From the NCBI RefSeq assembly GCF_003353065.1, contig NZ_CP027806.1:2810501-2874500 (forward strand): 64,000 bases of DNA, in the 5' to 3' direction. Positions within the stretch are counted from its first letter, which is position 1; every line of letters starts with the position of its first letter. Made by a program: the position numbers and the translations under genes. The notes beneath the pieces were generated by a model. That model was not told the DNA's origin. It searched no databases and saw only the letters and a program-made list of their open reading frames with translations. Source of the DNA: Cyclonatronum proteinivorum. Lineage in GTDB: Bacteria; Bacteroidota; Rhodothermia; Balneolales; Cyclonatronaceae. This document shows positions 28,323-36,858 of this stretch, one piece after another.

Positions 28323-28412
28323 GCAGCGTACCTCGGTGAAATAAAATTAATAGTTTGTGTTGGCCATTATCTGACGCGCACAGGGTACAACGGATACCCC
28401 AATTCAAAAAAG

Positions 28413-28544
28413 ATGTACCGCCGGAAATGGCTGTCACCCGGATTGACCGTCTATGTACCTGTTGCGATTGCTTTGGTTCCCTTTATAGTGATTAACTTTG
28501 GTTTTTTGAAGCGCTTTAGCAAAGTGGTTGAGTATAAGATTTAG
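28413..28544 (+). CDS. Possible 43-residue single-helix membrane protein
   Basis: Short frame starting MYRRKWLSPG, with one hydrophobic helix (about residues 11-31) flanked by basic residues, ending VVEYKI. It lies in a 334-base gap, upstream of the duplicated palindrome and the ATPase gene. The positive-inside pattern is protein-like, but no start signal or homologue can be confirmed by eye, and it may be a remnant of a longer gene since the frame stays open upstream. Confidence 0.35.
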   Translation: MYRRKWLSPGLTVYVPVAIALVPFIVINFGFLKRFSKVVEYKI

Positions 28545-28571
28545 CTACTGATGACTCTGTTATTGTTTTTT

Positions 28572-28627
28572 TTGCTTAGTAGAATAAGCAATTTGTGCGT
28601 ATTTTTGCTTAATAGAATAAGCAAAAA
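28572..28627 (+). promoter_or_regulatory. Twin palindromic operator upstream of the DUF4143 ATPase gene
   Basis: Two copies of the same palindrome, TTGCTTA-GTAGAA-TAAGCAA at 28572-28591 and TTTTTGCTTA-ATAGAA-TAAGCAAAAA at 28602-28627. The TTGCTTA starts are 33 bases apart, about three helical turns. They end 29 bases before the ATG at 28657, the position of an operator or promoter-linked site. Confidence 0.55.
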
Positions 28628-28656
28628 CACAGGTTTTAGGTTAATCTCTTTCCGTA

Positions 28657-29847
28657 ATGCAACAGCTGTTTGAAAAATCCATCCAAAAAATCCGGCGGAC
28701 CAGTCTTCAATTCAAGCGCAGCCTGATTGATGAAATCGACTGGTCAGCACGGCTTATAGGAATCAAAGGGCCGCGCGGTGTCGGAAAAACGACGCTGATG
28801 TTGCAGTATATGCGCGAGAATCTTCCGCTAAATGATCAATGCCTGTATGTAAGTCTGGATTCGGCCTGGTTTGCACGGCATGAACTCAGCGGATTCATTG
28901 ATGATTTTGTGAAGGCCGGGGGACGCTACCTTTTCCTCGATGAAGTTCACAAATACCCCGGCTGGTCTACAGCCCTGAAAAATGCCTGGGATGATTATCC
29001 GGATTTAAAAATAGTTTTTTCCGGATCTTCCCTGTTGGAAATTGTAAATGCCCGGGCCGATCTCTCCCGCAGAGCTCTGGTTTACACCTTACCCGGTCTT
29101 AGCTTCCGGGAATATCTTGCGCTTAAATCAGGCATTACGTTACCAGCACACGATCTCTCTGACATCCTTGAAAACCATGTTGCGCTTTCGTCAGAAATCA
29201 CCGCTGAAGTTCGTCCGCTGCCGCTGTTCCGGGCGTATCTGAAGCAAAGGTTTTATCCCTTCTTTTTAGAATCACCGGACACCTACCTGTGGCGGCTTGA
29301 AGAAGTCGTAAACTATATTTTGGAAGCGGAACTCCCTGCACTTCGTAACATTGACATAACTTATGTGCCCCGAATAAAAAAACTCATGCAGATCATTGCA
29401 GAATCCGTGCCTTTCACCCCCAATGTTACGCAACTGAGCGGCCGTATTGGCATTAACCGAAACACCCTCATTTCATACTTTCACTATCTGGAAGAAGCTT
29501 CGATCATTCAAAATTTGTACAAAGATTCCGCCGGCCTTACGAAAATGCAGAAGCCCGTTAAAATCCTGATGGAGAATACCAATCTCATGCATGCGATAGC
29601 GCCTCACAAAGTAAACGCGGGCGCTGAGCGCGAAACATTCTTCGTAAATCAGCTAAAAATGAATCACACGGTGGAATACAGTGATATTGGTGATTTTCGA
29701 ATTGATCAGCATTATTATTTTGAGATAGGCGGCAAAAATAAAACAGGAAAACAACTTCAGGGACAAGCCGGCTGGGTCGCTGCCGATACCATCGAGACCG
29801 GTTTCAAAAACATCATCCCCCTCTGGCTTCTGGGGTTTTTGAAGTAG
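28657..29847 (+). CDS. AAA ATPase with DUF4143 domain
   Basis: Cytosolic P-loop ATPase of 396 residues. Walker A is GPRGVGKTT at residues ~38-46, Walker B is YLFLDEVHKY at ~93-102, and FSGSSLLEI carries the sensor position. The C-terminal ~150 residues form the DUF4143 winged-helix/nuclease-like region (RIGINRNTLISYFHYLEEA, ending in the FEIGGKNKTGKQL segment with a possible E-x-K-type core). The family is common in archaea and Bacteroidota, often strain-variable and suspected of mobile-element or toxin-like roles, but its function is not established. It is a lone gene under the twin palindromes and followed by a strong hairpin. Confidence 0.85.
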   Translation: MQQLFEKSIQKIRRTSLQFKRSLIDEIDWSARLIGIKGPRGVGKTTLMLQYMRENLPLNDQCLYVSLDSAWFARHELSGFIDDFVKAGGRYLFLDEVHKYPGWSTALKNAWDDYPDLKIVFSGSSLLEIVNARADLSRRALVYTLPGLSFREYLALKSGITLPAHDLSDILENHVALSSEITAEVRPLPLFRAYLKQRFYPFFLESPDTYLWRLEEVVNYILEAELPALRNIDITYVPRIKKLMQIIAESVPFTPNVTQLSGRIGINRNTLISYFHYLEEASIIQNLYKDSAGLTKMQKPVKILMENTNLMHAIAPHKVNAGAERETFFVNQLKMNHTVEYSDIGDFRIDQHYYFEIGGKNKTGKQLQGQAGWVAADTIETGFKNIIPLWLLGFLK

Positions 29848-29862
29848 CCCGCATTATTCACC

Positions 29863-29966
29863 AAGAAATTTTCTTGCTGGCAAGGCGAAGATGAAAACTC
29901 AGCGGAAGGGTACCTAAGTACCCTGAGCATGAGTTTTCATCTTCAACGCCGCCAGCGGGGAAATTT
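29863..29966. repeat. Large nested hairpin downstream of the ATPase gene
   Basis: Perfect 15-bp arms GAAGATGAAAACTCA (29887-29901) and TGAGTTTTCATCTTC (29930-29944). An inner perfect stem GGGTAC-CTAA-GTACCC lies at the tip. Outer segments GCTGGC/GCCAGC and AAATTT on each side extend the fold. It begins shortly after the ATPase stop. No T-run follows, so it is not a standard terminator; a transcript-end structure or a repeat-family member are possibilities. Confidence 0.6.
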
Positions 29967-30159
29967 CGCAGTCTTTACACCACACTCAAATTTGGGCTAC
30001 CGGTGTATTTAGCTAAGCCAATTTTAAACTGATACTTATAAAATAAATTCTTTTAATAGTGAATAATGCGGGGTAGATAAATTCTGCCGCACCTTTTTCC
30101 CGTTTGTCCTATATTCCTGCAAACAAACCCGTCATTTGAATACCTATCATCAAGTAAAT

Positions 30160-31491
30160 ATGCCCATAACCTACGTAAAGCTAAACGACTTTGTAAGCCT
30201 GCTCGACCCGGCAGCCAACATCATCCTGAACATGAGCGCGGAAGAAGCGGAAGAGATTGTCCGCAGCGGCAATCCCGCGAAGGTGCGCTCGATTGAAGGC
30301 TCATTTGCGATTGTCACCAAAAATGGCATGGAAGTCACGATGGCGCGGTCCATCAGCCGGCCCATGCGGTATTTCATGGCCAAACAGGTCGACGGGCCGC
30401 TCCTCATTGTGGCCGAGCGCATTGACGAAATCTACGAATACCTGAAAAGCCTCGGGCTACATCATCAGTTTAATCCGGCCTACACGCGCATGGTGCCGGC
30501 GCACTATGTGGTGAAGCTTCAGGTTGTGGGCTGTCCCGACCCGAATCCGGATTACACCCGTTATTTTGTACCTGAACGCGAAACCCTGCCCGCGGACCTC
30601 GACGAAATCGGGCGGGCCTATGTCGGGGCGATGGCCAACGAGTGTCAGAAATGGCTGCAATCCATTGATGAAAAAGAGCCAATCGGCGTGCTGTTTTCCG
30701 GCGGCATTGACAGCGGCTCCGTCTTTCTGGTGCTGTATCACACCATGCTGAAGCTCGGCATGTCACCGGCCCGGCTCAAGGCCTTCACGCTTTCTGTGGA
30801 AAACGGTCCGGACGCGCGGCAGGCCCGCTCTTTCCTGAAGGCGCTCGATCTCGAACTCTTCCACGAAGTGCTGGAAGGCACCCTTGCCGACCTCGACTAT
30901 AAGGCGGCCATCCGCGTGATTGAAGACTACAAGCTGCGCGATGTTGAAGCGGCGACGACAACGCTCGCGCTCTGCAAACTCCTGCGTGCGCGCTACCCCG
31001 ACTGGAAATACCTTGCCGACGGCGACGGGGGCGATGAAAATCTCAAAGCCTACCCGATTGAAGAAAATCCGGAGCTCACCATTCGCAGCGTGCTCGGCAA
31101 TACCGTGTTGTACCATGAAGGCTGGGGCGTGGATAAAATCAAGCACTCGCTCACCTACTCCGGCGGACAAAGCCGCGGCGCGGTCCGCACCTGGGCGCCG
31201 GCACGGCATTTCGGATTCACCGGTTTCAGCCCGTATGCGCTGCCCGATGTGATTCAGGTCTCGGAAGGGATCCCCTTCATCGCGCTTACCAACTGGGAGC
31301 ACGACCGCTTGTATCAGCTCAAGGGCGAAATCGTGCGCCGTGGCGTGAAGGAAATTACAGGAATCGACATGCCGGTCAATCCCAAGCGGCGCATGCAGGA
31401 AGGCACAGTGGGCAGCGATAAGTTCGCGGATGTTTTCGCGGACAACGAGATGACCTACCGCCTCTACTTTCAGTCGCTTTATGCCAAATAA
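30160..31491 (+). CDS. Asparagine-synthase-like ATP-pyrophosphatase lacking the glutaminase nucleophile
   Basis: Cytosolic 443-residue protein of the asparagine synthase B superfamily. I start at the ATG at 30160 (MPITYVKLNDF) rather than the in-frame TTG at 30136. The N-terminal ~160 residues resemble a class II glutamine amidotransferase fold (SIEGSFAIVTKNGMEV, ISRPMRYFM) but have no Cys at position 2, so glutamine hydrolysis is unlikely. The PP-loop SGGIDS is at residues 180-185, with YLADGDGGDENLKAYP downstream as in AsnB. Relatives without the nucleophile include beta-lactam synthetase and lasso-peptide cyclase McjC, which adenylate a carboxylate to make an amide. It overlaps the radical SAM gene by 11 bases, so the pair is probably one pathway. 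Confidence 0.85.
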   Translation: MPITYVKLNDFVSLLDPAANIILNMSAEEAEEIVRSGNPAKVRSIEGSFAIVTKNGMEVTMARSISRPMRYFMAKQVDGPLLIVAERIDEIYEYLKSLGLHHQFNPAYTRMVPAHYVVKLQVVGCPDPNPDYTRYFVPERETLPADLDEIGRAYVGAMANECQKWLQSIDEKEPIGVLFSGGIDSGSVFLVLYHTMLKLGMSPARLKAFTLSVENGPDARQARSFLKALDLELFHEVLEGTLADLDYKAAIRVIEDYKLRDVEAATTTLALCKLLRARYPDWKYLADGDGGDENLKAYPIEENPELTIRSVLGNTVLYHEGWGVDKIKHSLTYSGGQSRGAVRTWAPARHFGFTGFSPYALPDVIQVSEGIPFIALTNWEHDRLYQLKGEIVRRGVKEITGIDMPVNPKRRMQEGTVGSDKFADVFADNEMTYRLYFQSLYAK

Positions 31492-32401
31492 CCGCGAAAT
31501 TGTAGCGGCACGGCCGGAAAAGGTCAGCGGACTCGACCCTTTCCGGCCGTATCATTTTCTGCACGAGCAAGAGCCCGGTCCCGACGGGAAGCTGCGTCGG
31601 GTCAACACCATTTTCCTGACCAACCGGGAGTGCCCGTTCAAGTGCGTTTTTTGCGACCTTTGGAAGCACACCCTCGACAGTCCGACGCCCGTTGGCGCCA
31701 TCCCCGCACAAATCCGGTACGCGCTTGAACGCCTGCCGCAGGCGGATGTCCTGAAGCTGTACAACAACGGCAATTTTTTCGACCTCAAAGCCATCCCCCG
31801 AAAAGACTACCCCGAAATCGCGCAGCTTTGCGAAGGCTACGAGCGGGTCATCACCGAGAACCATCCCAAAATTGGCGGGCCGCAGGTTGAGGAATTCCGG
31901 GATATGATCAGCGGTGAGCTTGAGATCGCGATTGGGATTGAGAGCATACATCCCGAAGTACTGCCGCGGCTGAATAAGCAAATCACGATGCAAGACCTCG
32001 CGCAGACGGCAGCTCGTTTCCGGGAAGCCGGCATTGCGTTACGCGGCTTCATCCTCCTGAATCCGCCCTACCTCACCAATCCGGATGAAATCCGGCGATC
32101 CTGTCTCGATACCATCCACTTTGCATTCGACAGCGGATTTGAGACCGTCAGTATCATCCCCGTGCGCACAGGCAACGGCTACATGGAGCGGCTGCAGGAC
32201 GCCGGCGATTACGTGCCGCCGGATTTGCGCATGCTGGAAGACGTCATGACCGAAGCTCTCAGCTGGAAGCGCGGTCGGGTATTCGCGGATTTGTGGGATG
32301 TGGAACTCTTCTGGAAAGAGAAGGAGGAAGGCTTTAAAGACTGGCAGGCCCGAATGGAAGAGCTAAACCTCACGCAGCATGTCGGTGCGCAGAAGGGTTG
32401 A
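31481..32401 (+). CDS. Radical SAM enzyme (RaSEA/MiaB-like clade)
   Basis: The 306-residue radical SAM protein carries a CX3CX2C cluster motif, Cys51-Cys55-Cys58 in RECPFKCVFCDLW. KLYNNGNFFDLKAIP, VITENHPKIGG and ELEIAIGIESIHPEVL follow the strand order of the core barrel. The CDLW motif and the N(N/S)GNFFD block resemble the archaeosine-synthase radical SAM (RaSEA) and related bacterial enzymes. No TRAM or SPASM domain is visible, so the substrate is open. Its ATG lies inside the last codons of the asparagine-synthase-like gene, indicating translational coupling. Confidence 0.85.
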   Translation: MPNNREIVAARPEKVSGLDPFRPYHFLHEQEPGPDGKLRRVNTIFLTNRECPFKCVFCDLWKHTLDSPTPVGAIPAQIRYALERLPQADVLKLYNNGNFFDLKAIPRKDYPEIAQLCEGYERVITENHPKIGGPQVEEFRDMISGELEIAIGIESIHPEVLPRLNKQITMQDLAQTAARFREAGIALRGFILLNPPYLTNPDEIRRSCLDTIHFAFDSGFETVSIIPVRTGNGYMERLQDAGDYVPPDLRMLEDVMTEALSWKRGRVFADLWDVELFWKEKEEGFKDWQARMEELNLTQHVGAQKG

Positions 32402-32558
32402 ATAATGAAAAGAAAGTGCCCGAATAAATAACAGCTATCATTTCAGGAATAAATTTAACAAATCCGCATACCGGCTTTCACCATATTCCGTCATCAAAAT
32501 AAACAATAACAAGATGGCATTAGCCTACTGATTTCATACAGTTTGCACAACGAGACGG

Positions 32559-34097
32559 ATGAGAAGAAAAAAACAGCTATTCGAAAACATTCCGGCACAT
32601 GCCGGCATTGTGGTGGCGGGCGCCGGGTTTGGCGGATCGCTTCTTTCCATTATTCTTAAACAACAGGGTCACGATGTACTGTTGCTTGAGCGAAGCACAC
32701 ATCCCCGTTTTACCATTGGCGAGAGTTCAACGCCCATAGCCGATATGATTCTGCGCGATCTGGCGCAGACCTATGGACTTGAATGGCTTACGCCCCTGAG
32801 CCGCTACGGAAGCTGGAAAGAAAGCTATCCGGAACTCAGGGTTGGGTTGAAACGCGGATTCAGCTACTATTTTCATGAACCGGATAAACCCTTTTCGGAC
32901 GACACGCGCCATGCGCGAAGCTTGCTCGTTGCCGCAAGCAACAGCGATGAATCTTCAGACACACAGTGGTACCGCCCCGATTTCGACGCCTTTCTGGTAC
33001 AAAAGGCCGTAGAAGAAGGTGTCGCCTATTACGATCAGACCGAAATTACGCGGGTGCTCGACAACGGCCCCGGTCACCCGTGGTATCTCAGCCTCCGGAG
33101 CGGAAAACGCACGCACGAGCTGTCGGCAGATTTTATCATTGACGCCACCGGCGCCGATCAGCTTTCACGCTTGCTGGGCGTGAAGCCCGCTGACTATGCC
33201 TTCCATACAAGCTCAGCGGCGGTATTTTCGCACGTCACCAATGTCCCCGAGTGGCACAGCTACCTGCAGGAACAGGGCATATCCGGAACGGACACCTACC
33301 CCTTTCACCCTGACCATGCCGCGCTTCATCACCTGATTGATGAAGGCTGGCTGTGGATGTTGCGCTTTTCCGACGGCCTCCTCAGCGCCGGATTTATGCT
33401 CAGCTGGGAAGATCAGAAACAGCTCGTCCGGAAATCAAACCACAAGCTGGTACAGCACCTGTTCCAGCAATACCCCTCCCTGAACGCCCTGTTTGATGGG
33501 GCGGAAATTGCACAGCTGCCCGGAAAATGGCTCAAAACCAAACCCCTGCAGCGCATGTCCCAAAACGCCGCAGGGTCCGGATTTGCCCTGTTGCCGCACT
33601 CGGCAGGCTTTGTTGACCCCATGCACAGTACCGGCATTGCCATCACGCTGTGTGCCATTGAAAAGCTTGCCCTTCTGTTCCGGGAAGCAAAGCCGGGAGA
33701 AACCGTTAACAGCTACGCCCTCGACGCCTACAGTATCAGCATTATGCGTGAGCTGCAGCTGATTGATGTGCTGGTTGCCGGTTGCTACAAAACCCGGCGG
33801 AATCCGGATCTGTTTGAAGCCTGGCTCAGCTGTTACTTCACCTGTTCCATCAGCTACGAACAAGCACGGCTGAAAGGCGAGCGGCCGGCCTCCTTCCTCA
33901 ACGCGATGGAACAGCCGGTCAGCAGTATGATTTATGAAGCCTGGGAACATTTGCTGCAGCTGGAAAAAGAAGGCTTTCCCGACGCCGCTTGTCACGCCTT
34001 TATTGAAGCCATGCGCCGCCGGATTCAACCCTGGAACATCGCCGGACTCCTCACGCCCAATCAAAAAATGTACGCCCATACGGCGGTCGATTTATAA
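32559..34097 (+). CDS. Flavoprotein related to tryptophan halogenases, motif altered
   Basis: FAD-dependent enzyme of 512 residues. The Rossmann motif VVAGAGFGGSLLSIILKQ begins at residue ~18, and GESSTPIADMILRDL and PHSAGFVDPMHSTGIA correspond to conserved blocks of flavin halogenases and related monooxygenases. The diagnostic WxWxIP motif is replaced by GWLWMLRFSDG. A basic residue sits in LKRGFSYYFHEP near where the catalytic Lys is expected. It is therefore better described as a halogenase-like oxidoreductase than a proven halogenase. It lies 157 bases after the radical SAM gene on the same strand and may belong to the same biosynthetic cluster. Confidence 0.8.
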   Translation: MRRKKQLFENIPAHAGIVVAGAGFGGSLLSIILKQQGHDVLLLERSTHPRFTIGESSTPIADMILRDLAQTYGLEWLTPLSRYGSWKESYPELRVGLKRGFSYYFHEPDKPFSDDTRHARSLLVAASNSDESSDTQWYRPDFDAFLVQKAVEEGVAYYDQTEITRVLDNGPGHPWYLSLRSGKRTHELSADFIIDATGADQLSRLLGVKPADYAFHTSSAAVFSHVTNVPEWHSYLQEQGISGTDTYPFHPDHAALHHLIDEGWLWMLRFSDGLLSAGFMLSWEDQKQLVRKSNHKLVQHLFQQYPSLNALFDGAEIAQLPGKWLKTKPLQRMSQNAAGSGFALLPHSAGFVDPMHSTGIAITLCAIEKLALLFREAKPGETVNSYALDAYSISIMRELQLIDVLVAGCYKTRRNPDLFEAWLSCYFTCSISYEQARLKGERPASFLNAMEQPVSSMIYEAWEHLLQLEKEGFPDAACHAFIEAMRRRIQPWNIAGLLTPNQKMYAHTAVDL

Positions 34098-34228
34098 GTT
34101 ACGGGTGCAGCCAAAGCGCAGCATTGCCTAAAATTACTGATTCAATCTTTCGGAAATCGGACTTGCAATTTTAGTACTTTAACTCCACAAAATCCGGCAT
34201 ACCCCCTCATCCTCACAGAAACAGGCAG

Positions 34229-35887
34229 ATGAAAAAAACGGCTCTCTTCCTCACCGCTTTATGGATGGCTGCGCTCATTCCCGCCGCGGGCGCACAGCAC
34301 CTCAGCGAAGCCCTTGAAACCCACATCACCCGCATGATGTCGTACGAACAAATTCCCGGTCTCGCCCTCGCCGTCCACGAAGCCGACGGTTCGGTTTGGT
34401 TCCAGAATTTCGGGCAAATGGGCCTTGATGATGAGCGCCCCGTTACCGAGCACAGCCTGTTCGAAATCGGCTCCGTCACCAAAACCTTTACCGGCTCGCT
34501 GTTTTTGCTCCTCATGGAAGCGCACGGCTTCGACGGGGAAACCTCCGTCAACAGCTTGCTCGAAGGAAGCGGACTTCAGCTGCCCGATCAGGAAAGCGCG
34601 CCCATCACCCTGAATCACCTGATGACCCACACCAGCGGTCTGCCGCGTCTGCCCGGCAACATGACGCCCGCCGACGACCGCGATCCCTACAAAGATTACA
34701 GCACCGAACAGCTCAAAGCCTACGCCGCGGCCGTTCAGCCGCAGCGCGCCCCCGGAGAAGACTGGGAGTACTCCAACTTCACATTCATGGTCCTTGGCTT
34801 TCTTGCCGCTTACCTCGAAAACCGCGATTTCGATCAGCTCATCCGTGAGCACCTCACAGAACCGCTGGGCATGACCCGCACGCTGCGGGAAGTACCCGAA
34901 GCCCTTCAGCCCGATGTGGCAGGCGGCAGCATGTTCGGGGCCTATGCGCCAGCCTGGCACTTCGACGAACTCCGCGGACTCGGCGAGCTCCGCAGCACAA
35001 GCGCCGATCTCATCCGCTATCTCGAAGCCCATCTCGGCACAGACAGCTTCGCCCGAAGTGCCGCCCTGCAGGCCGGACATCAGCCCCGCTACAGCCTGTC
35101 CGACGAGCTGCACATGGGCTTCAGCTGGTTCATTCGCGATCTTAATGAAAACGCCGGTCGCCTCATCTATCACGGCGGCGGAACCGGCGGATTTCGCTCA
35201 GCCATAGCTTTCGACCCTGCAAGCGGTCGCGCGGCAGTTGCCCTCACCAACTCAAATTCCGATGTGCAAGACCTGGCCCTGCACCTTGCCAACCCCGCCG
35301 CACCGCTTCGCGAACTCCCCGAAGACGGCGCCCTTCCCGAAGCCCTGATCGCACAGCTCTCCGGCCTCTACCAAAACCCAAACCTGCCCGTCTTTGAGCT
35401 CTTCGGTCAAAACGGCCGCCTCATGGGGCAGATGGACGGTCAGCCGGCCCTGCCGCTCGAACAGGTCGAAGGCCTCAGCTTCCGGAATCAAGCCGTCGGC
35501 GCCCGCATGGAATTCGAAGCCTCCGGTCAGGAGCCCGCCACCGGCTTTGTGCTGCATCAGGGCGGCATGCAATTCCCTTTTGAACGCATCACCGAGCGCC
35601 CCACCGGACCCGTAGCGATAGCGCTAAGCCCCGAAGTCCTCGCCGAATACGCCGGCACCTACCACGCCGGCGGCGGCCTCAGCTTTCAGATCGAAGCCGC
35701 GGAAGGCCACCTCTCCGCACGCCTCACCGGACAGCCCGCCGCCAAAGTACTCCCCGAAGGCAACGACCGCTTCTTCTACGAAGTCGTACCCGCCGCGCTG
35801 CAGTTCGAACGAAACGACGAAGGCCGCATCACAGCCGTAACCCTCCTGCAGCACGGTCAGGAAATCCGCTTCCAACGCGAACCCTGA
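34229..35887 (+). CDS. Exported serine beta-lactamase-like hydrolase (S12 family)
   Basis: Periplasmic 552-residue serine hydrolase of the class C beta-lactamase/DD-peptidase superfamily. A Sec signal peptide MKKTALFLTALWMAALIPAAGA is followed by the catalytic domain, residues ~30-350. It carries SVTK (Ser-x-x-Lys nucleophile and base), the YSN tyrosine motif in WEYSNFTFMVLG, and HGGGTGGF in place of the KTG box. The C-terminal ~200 residues form two small beta domains with APYAGTY-like repeats (EVLAEYAGTYHAGG). Relatives include esterases and D-aminopeptidases, so antibiotic resistance should not be assumed. It stands alone and is followed by repeats. Confidence 0.88.
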   Translation: MKKTALFLTALWMAALIPAAGAQHLSEALETHITRMMSYEQIPGLALAVHEADGSVWFQNFGQMGLDDERPVTEHSLFEIGSVTKTFTGSLFLLLMEAHGFDGETSVNSLLEGSGLQLPDQESAPITLNHLMTHTSGLPRLPGNMTPADDRDPYKDYSTEQLKAYAAAVQPQRAPGEDWEYSNFTFMVLGFLAAYLENRDFDQLIREHLTEPLGMTRTLREVPEALQPDVAGGSMFGAYAPAWHFDELRGLGELRSTSADLIRYLEAHLGTDSFARSAALQAGHQPRYSLSDELHMGFSWFIRDLNENAGRLIYHGGGTGGFRSAIAFDPASGRAAVALTNSNSDVQDLALHLANPAAPLRELPEDGALPEALIAQLSGLYQNPNLPVFELFGQNGRLMGQMDGQPALPLEQVEGLSFRNQAVGARMEFEASGQEPATGFVLHQGGMQFPFERITERPTGPVAIALSPEVLAEYAGTYHAGGGLSFQIEAAEGHLSARLTGQPAAKVLPEGNDRFFYEVVPAALQFERNDEGRITAVTLLQHGQEIRFQREP

Positions 35888-35930
35888 CACAAGCCCACAA
35901 GCCCTACCACAAACCTGACAGGCATAACCG

Positions 35931-36026
35931 GCTTTTTTTTTTTGGGGGGAAAACTCAGAGAACATCACGGTCTTTCGTGATAGATTGGGTGATCCCAAAT
36001 CAAAGATGAAGGAGTTGCTTTTTTTT
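35931..36026 (+). repeat. Dispersed element R1, copy 2
   Basis: T-run, GGGGGGAAAACTCAGAGAAC, CATCACGGTCTTTCGTG, ATCCCAAATCAAAGATGA and a TTGCTTTTTTTT end. It is very close to copy 1 and starts 43 bases past the hydrolase stop in the same direction. Confidence 0.8.
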
Positions 36027-36050
36027 GAACCGCAGACGGCAATGGAGACG

Positions 36051-36485
36051 GCGGACGGCAGACCGCGGACCGCAGACAGGGGAATGGCATAAGACGGAAG
36101 TCAGATGTCAGAAGACGGGTGACGGGTGACGGGTGACGGGTGACGGGTGACGGGTGACGGGTGACAGAAGATCATCTAAAAAAAAGTCATCTCGAACACC
36201 GGGACATAGCAACACCGCAATCAAAGCCCCGGCAACCCGAACTGCCCCAAAAGCCCACCGAAGCATCATGTGAGAGATCCCCTGAGGCTGTTCGCCCCCA
36301 ATATGAATCAAAGCCCCGAAGCCCTGCACCACGAGATCCTTCGACTCCGCTGCGCTTCGCTCAGGATGACAGGGCCGCCTTGGGTCAAGCGGCGCGGCCT
36401 GCCGCGCCGGGCTTGTTGGAAGTGCCGCTGTCCTCCTGAGCGCAGCCGTAGCGAAGCGAAGGCGGAGTCGAAGGATCCGGTGATG
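36051..36485. repeat. Composite repeat R2, copy 2 (uninterrupted)
   Basis: Same order of parts as 20179-20316 plus 21360-21669: the 27-bp GC-rich block, a heptamer array, an A-run, GTCATCTCGAAC, then the long imperfect inverted repeat with a CGGCGCGGC-type palindrome at its tip. It shows what the first copy looked like before the IS element landed. No gene is present. Confidence 0.75.
36117..36165. repeat. Heptamer tandem repeat (GGGTGAC)7
   Basis: Seven perfect copies of GGGTGAC, occupying the position held by (GAAGACA)7 in the other R2 copy. Confidence 0.95.
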
Positions 36486-36570
36486 CGGGCTCGGCGGCCT
36501 GTACCGGAAGGACCCCCATCCGTGTAGTAAACCTTCTGTTTCAATTTCCCTGAAATATGTATCCTCTTTA

Positions 36571-36735
36571 AAGCCCAAGCTCATTTATGTGATTCGGATT
36601 AATGACGAGGCGCACAAGGGTTATTTGAAAATCGGGGAGGCAACGACACGGGAAAGCTACTGCGGCTGTAGAGGAGGGCCGTATTCCCCAGCGAGGCGTC
36701 AAACAATGGGCAACAAAAACACGCTCATTTTGTGA
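36571..36735 (+). pseudogene. Remnant of a T5orf172/GIY-YIG-type domain gene
   Basis: An open frame without a start codon reads KPKLIYVIRINDEAHKGYLK followed by IGEATT, which looks like the beginning of a T5orf172 (GIY-YIG-related) domain found at the front of restriction-associated helicases and nucleases. After about 26 residues the similarity is lost, and the frame stops at 36733-36735. The 5' end runs into repeat R2. It is probably a decayed or truncated gene left from rearrangement next to the restriction-modification pair. Confidence 0.5.
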
Positions 36736-36858
36736 TTTTTTATAGAAACTAACCTCTGAATTTGAGGTGCCTAAAAGCTATATTGATAATCTGAAGTAAT
36801 AATTAAAGTCAGTTTTGGCTTAATCTGTACTCTCCCACAAACTTGCAAATTATCAGGA

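Noticed and set aside
32559-34097. Calling this gene a tryptophan halogenase
   Set aside because: The WxWxIP motif that marks halogenases is replaced by GWLWMLRF, so only a halogenase-like flavoprotein is claimed.
34229-35887. Calling this gene an antibiotic-resistance beta-lactamase
   Set aside because: The KTG box is HGG-like and long C-terminal domains are present, as in esterases and peptidases of the S12 family.
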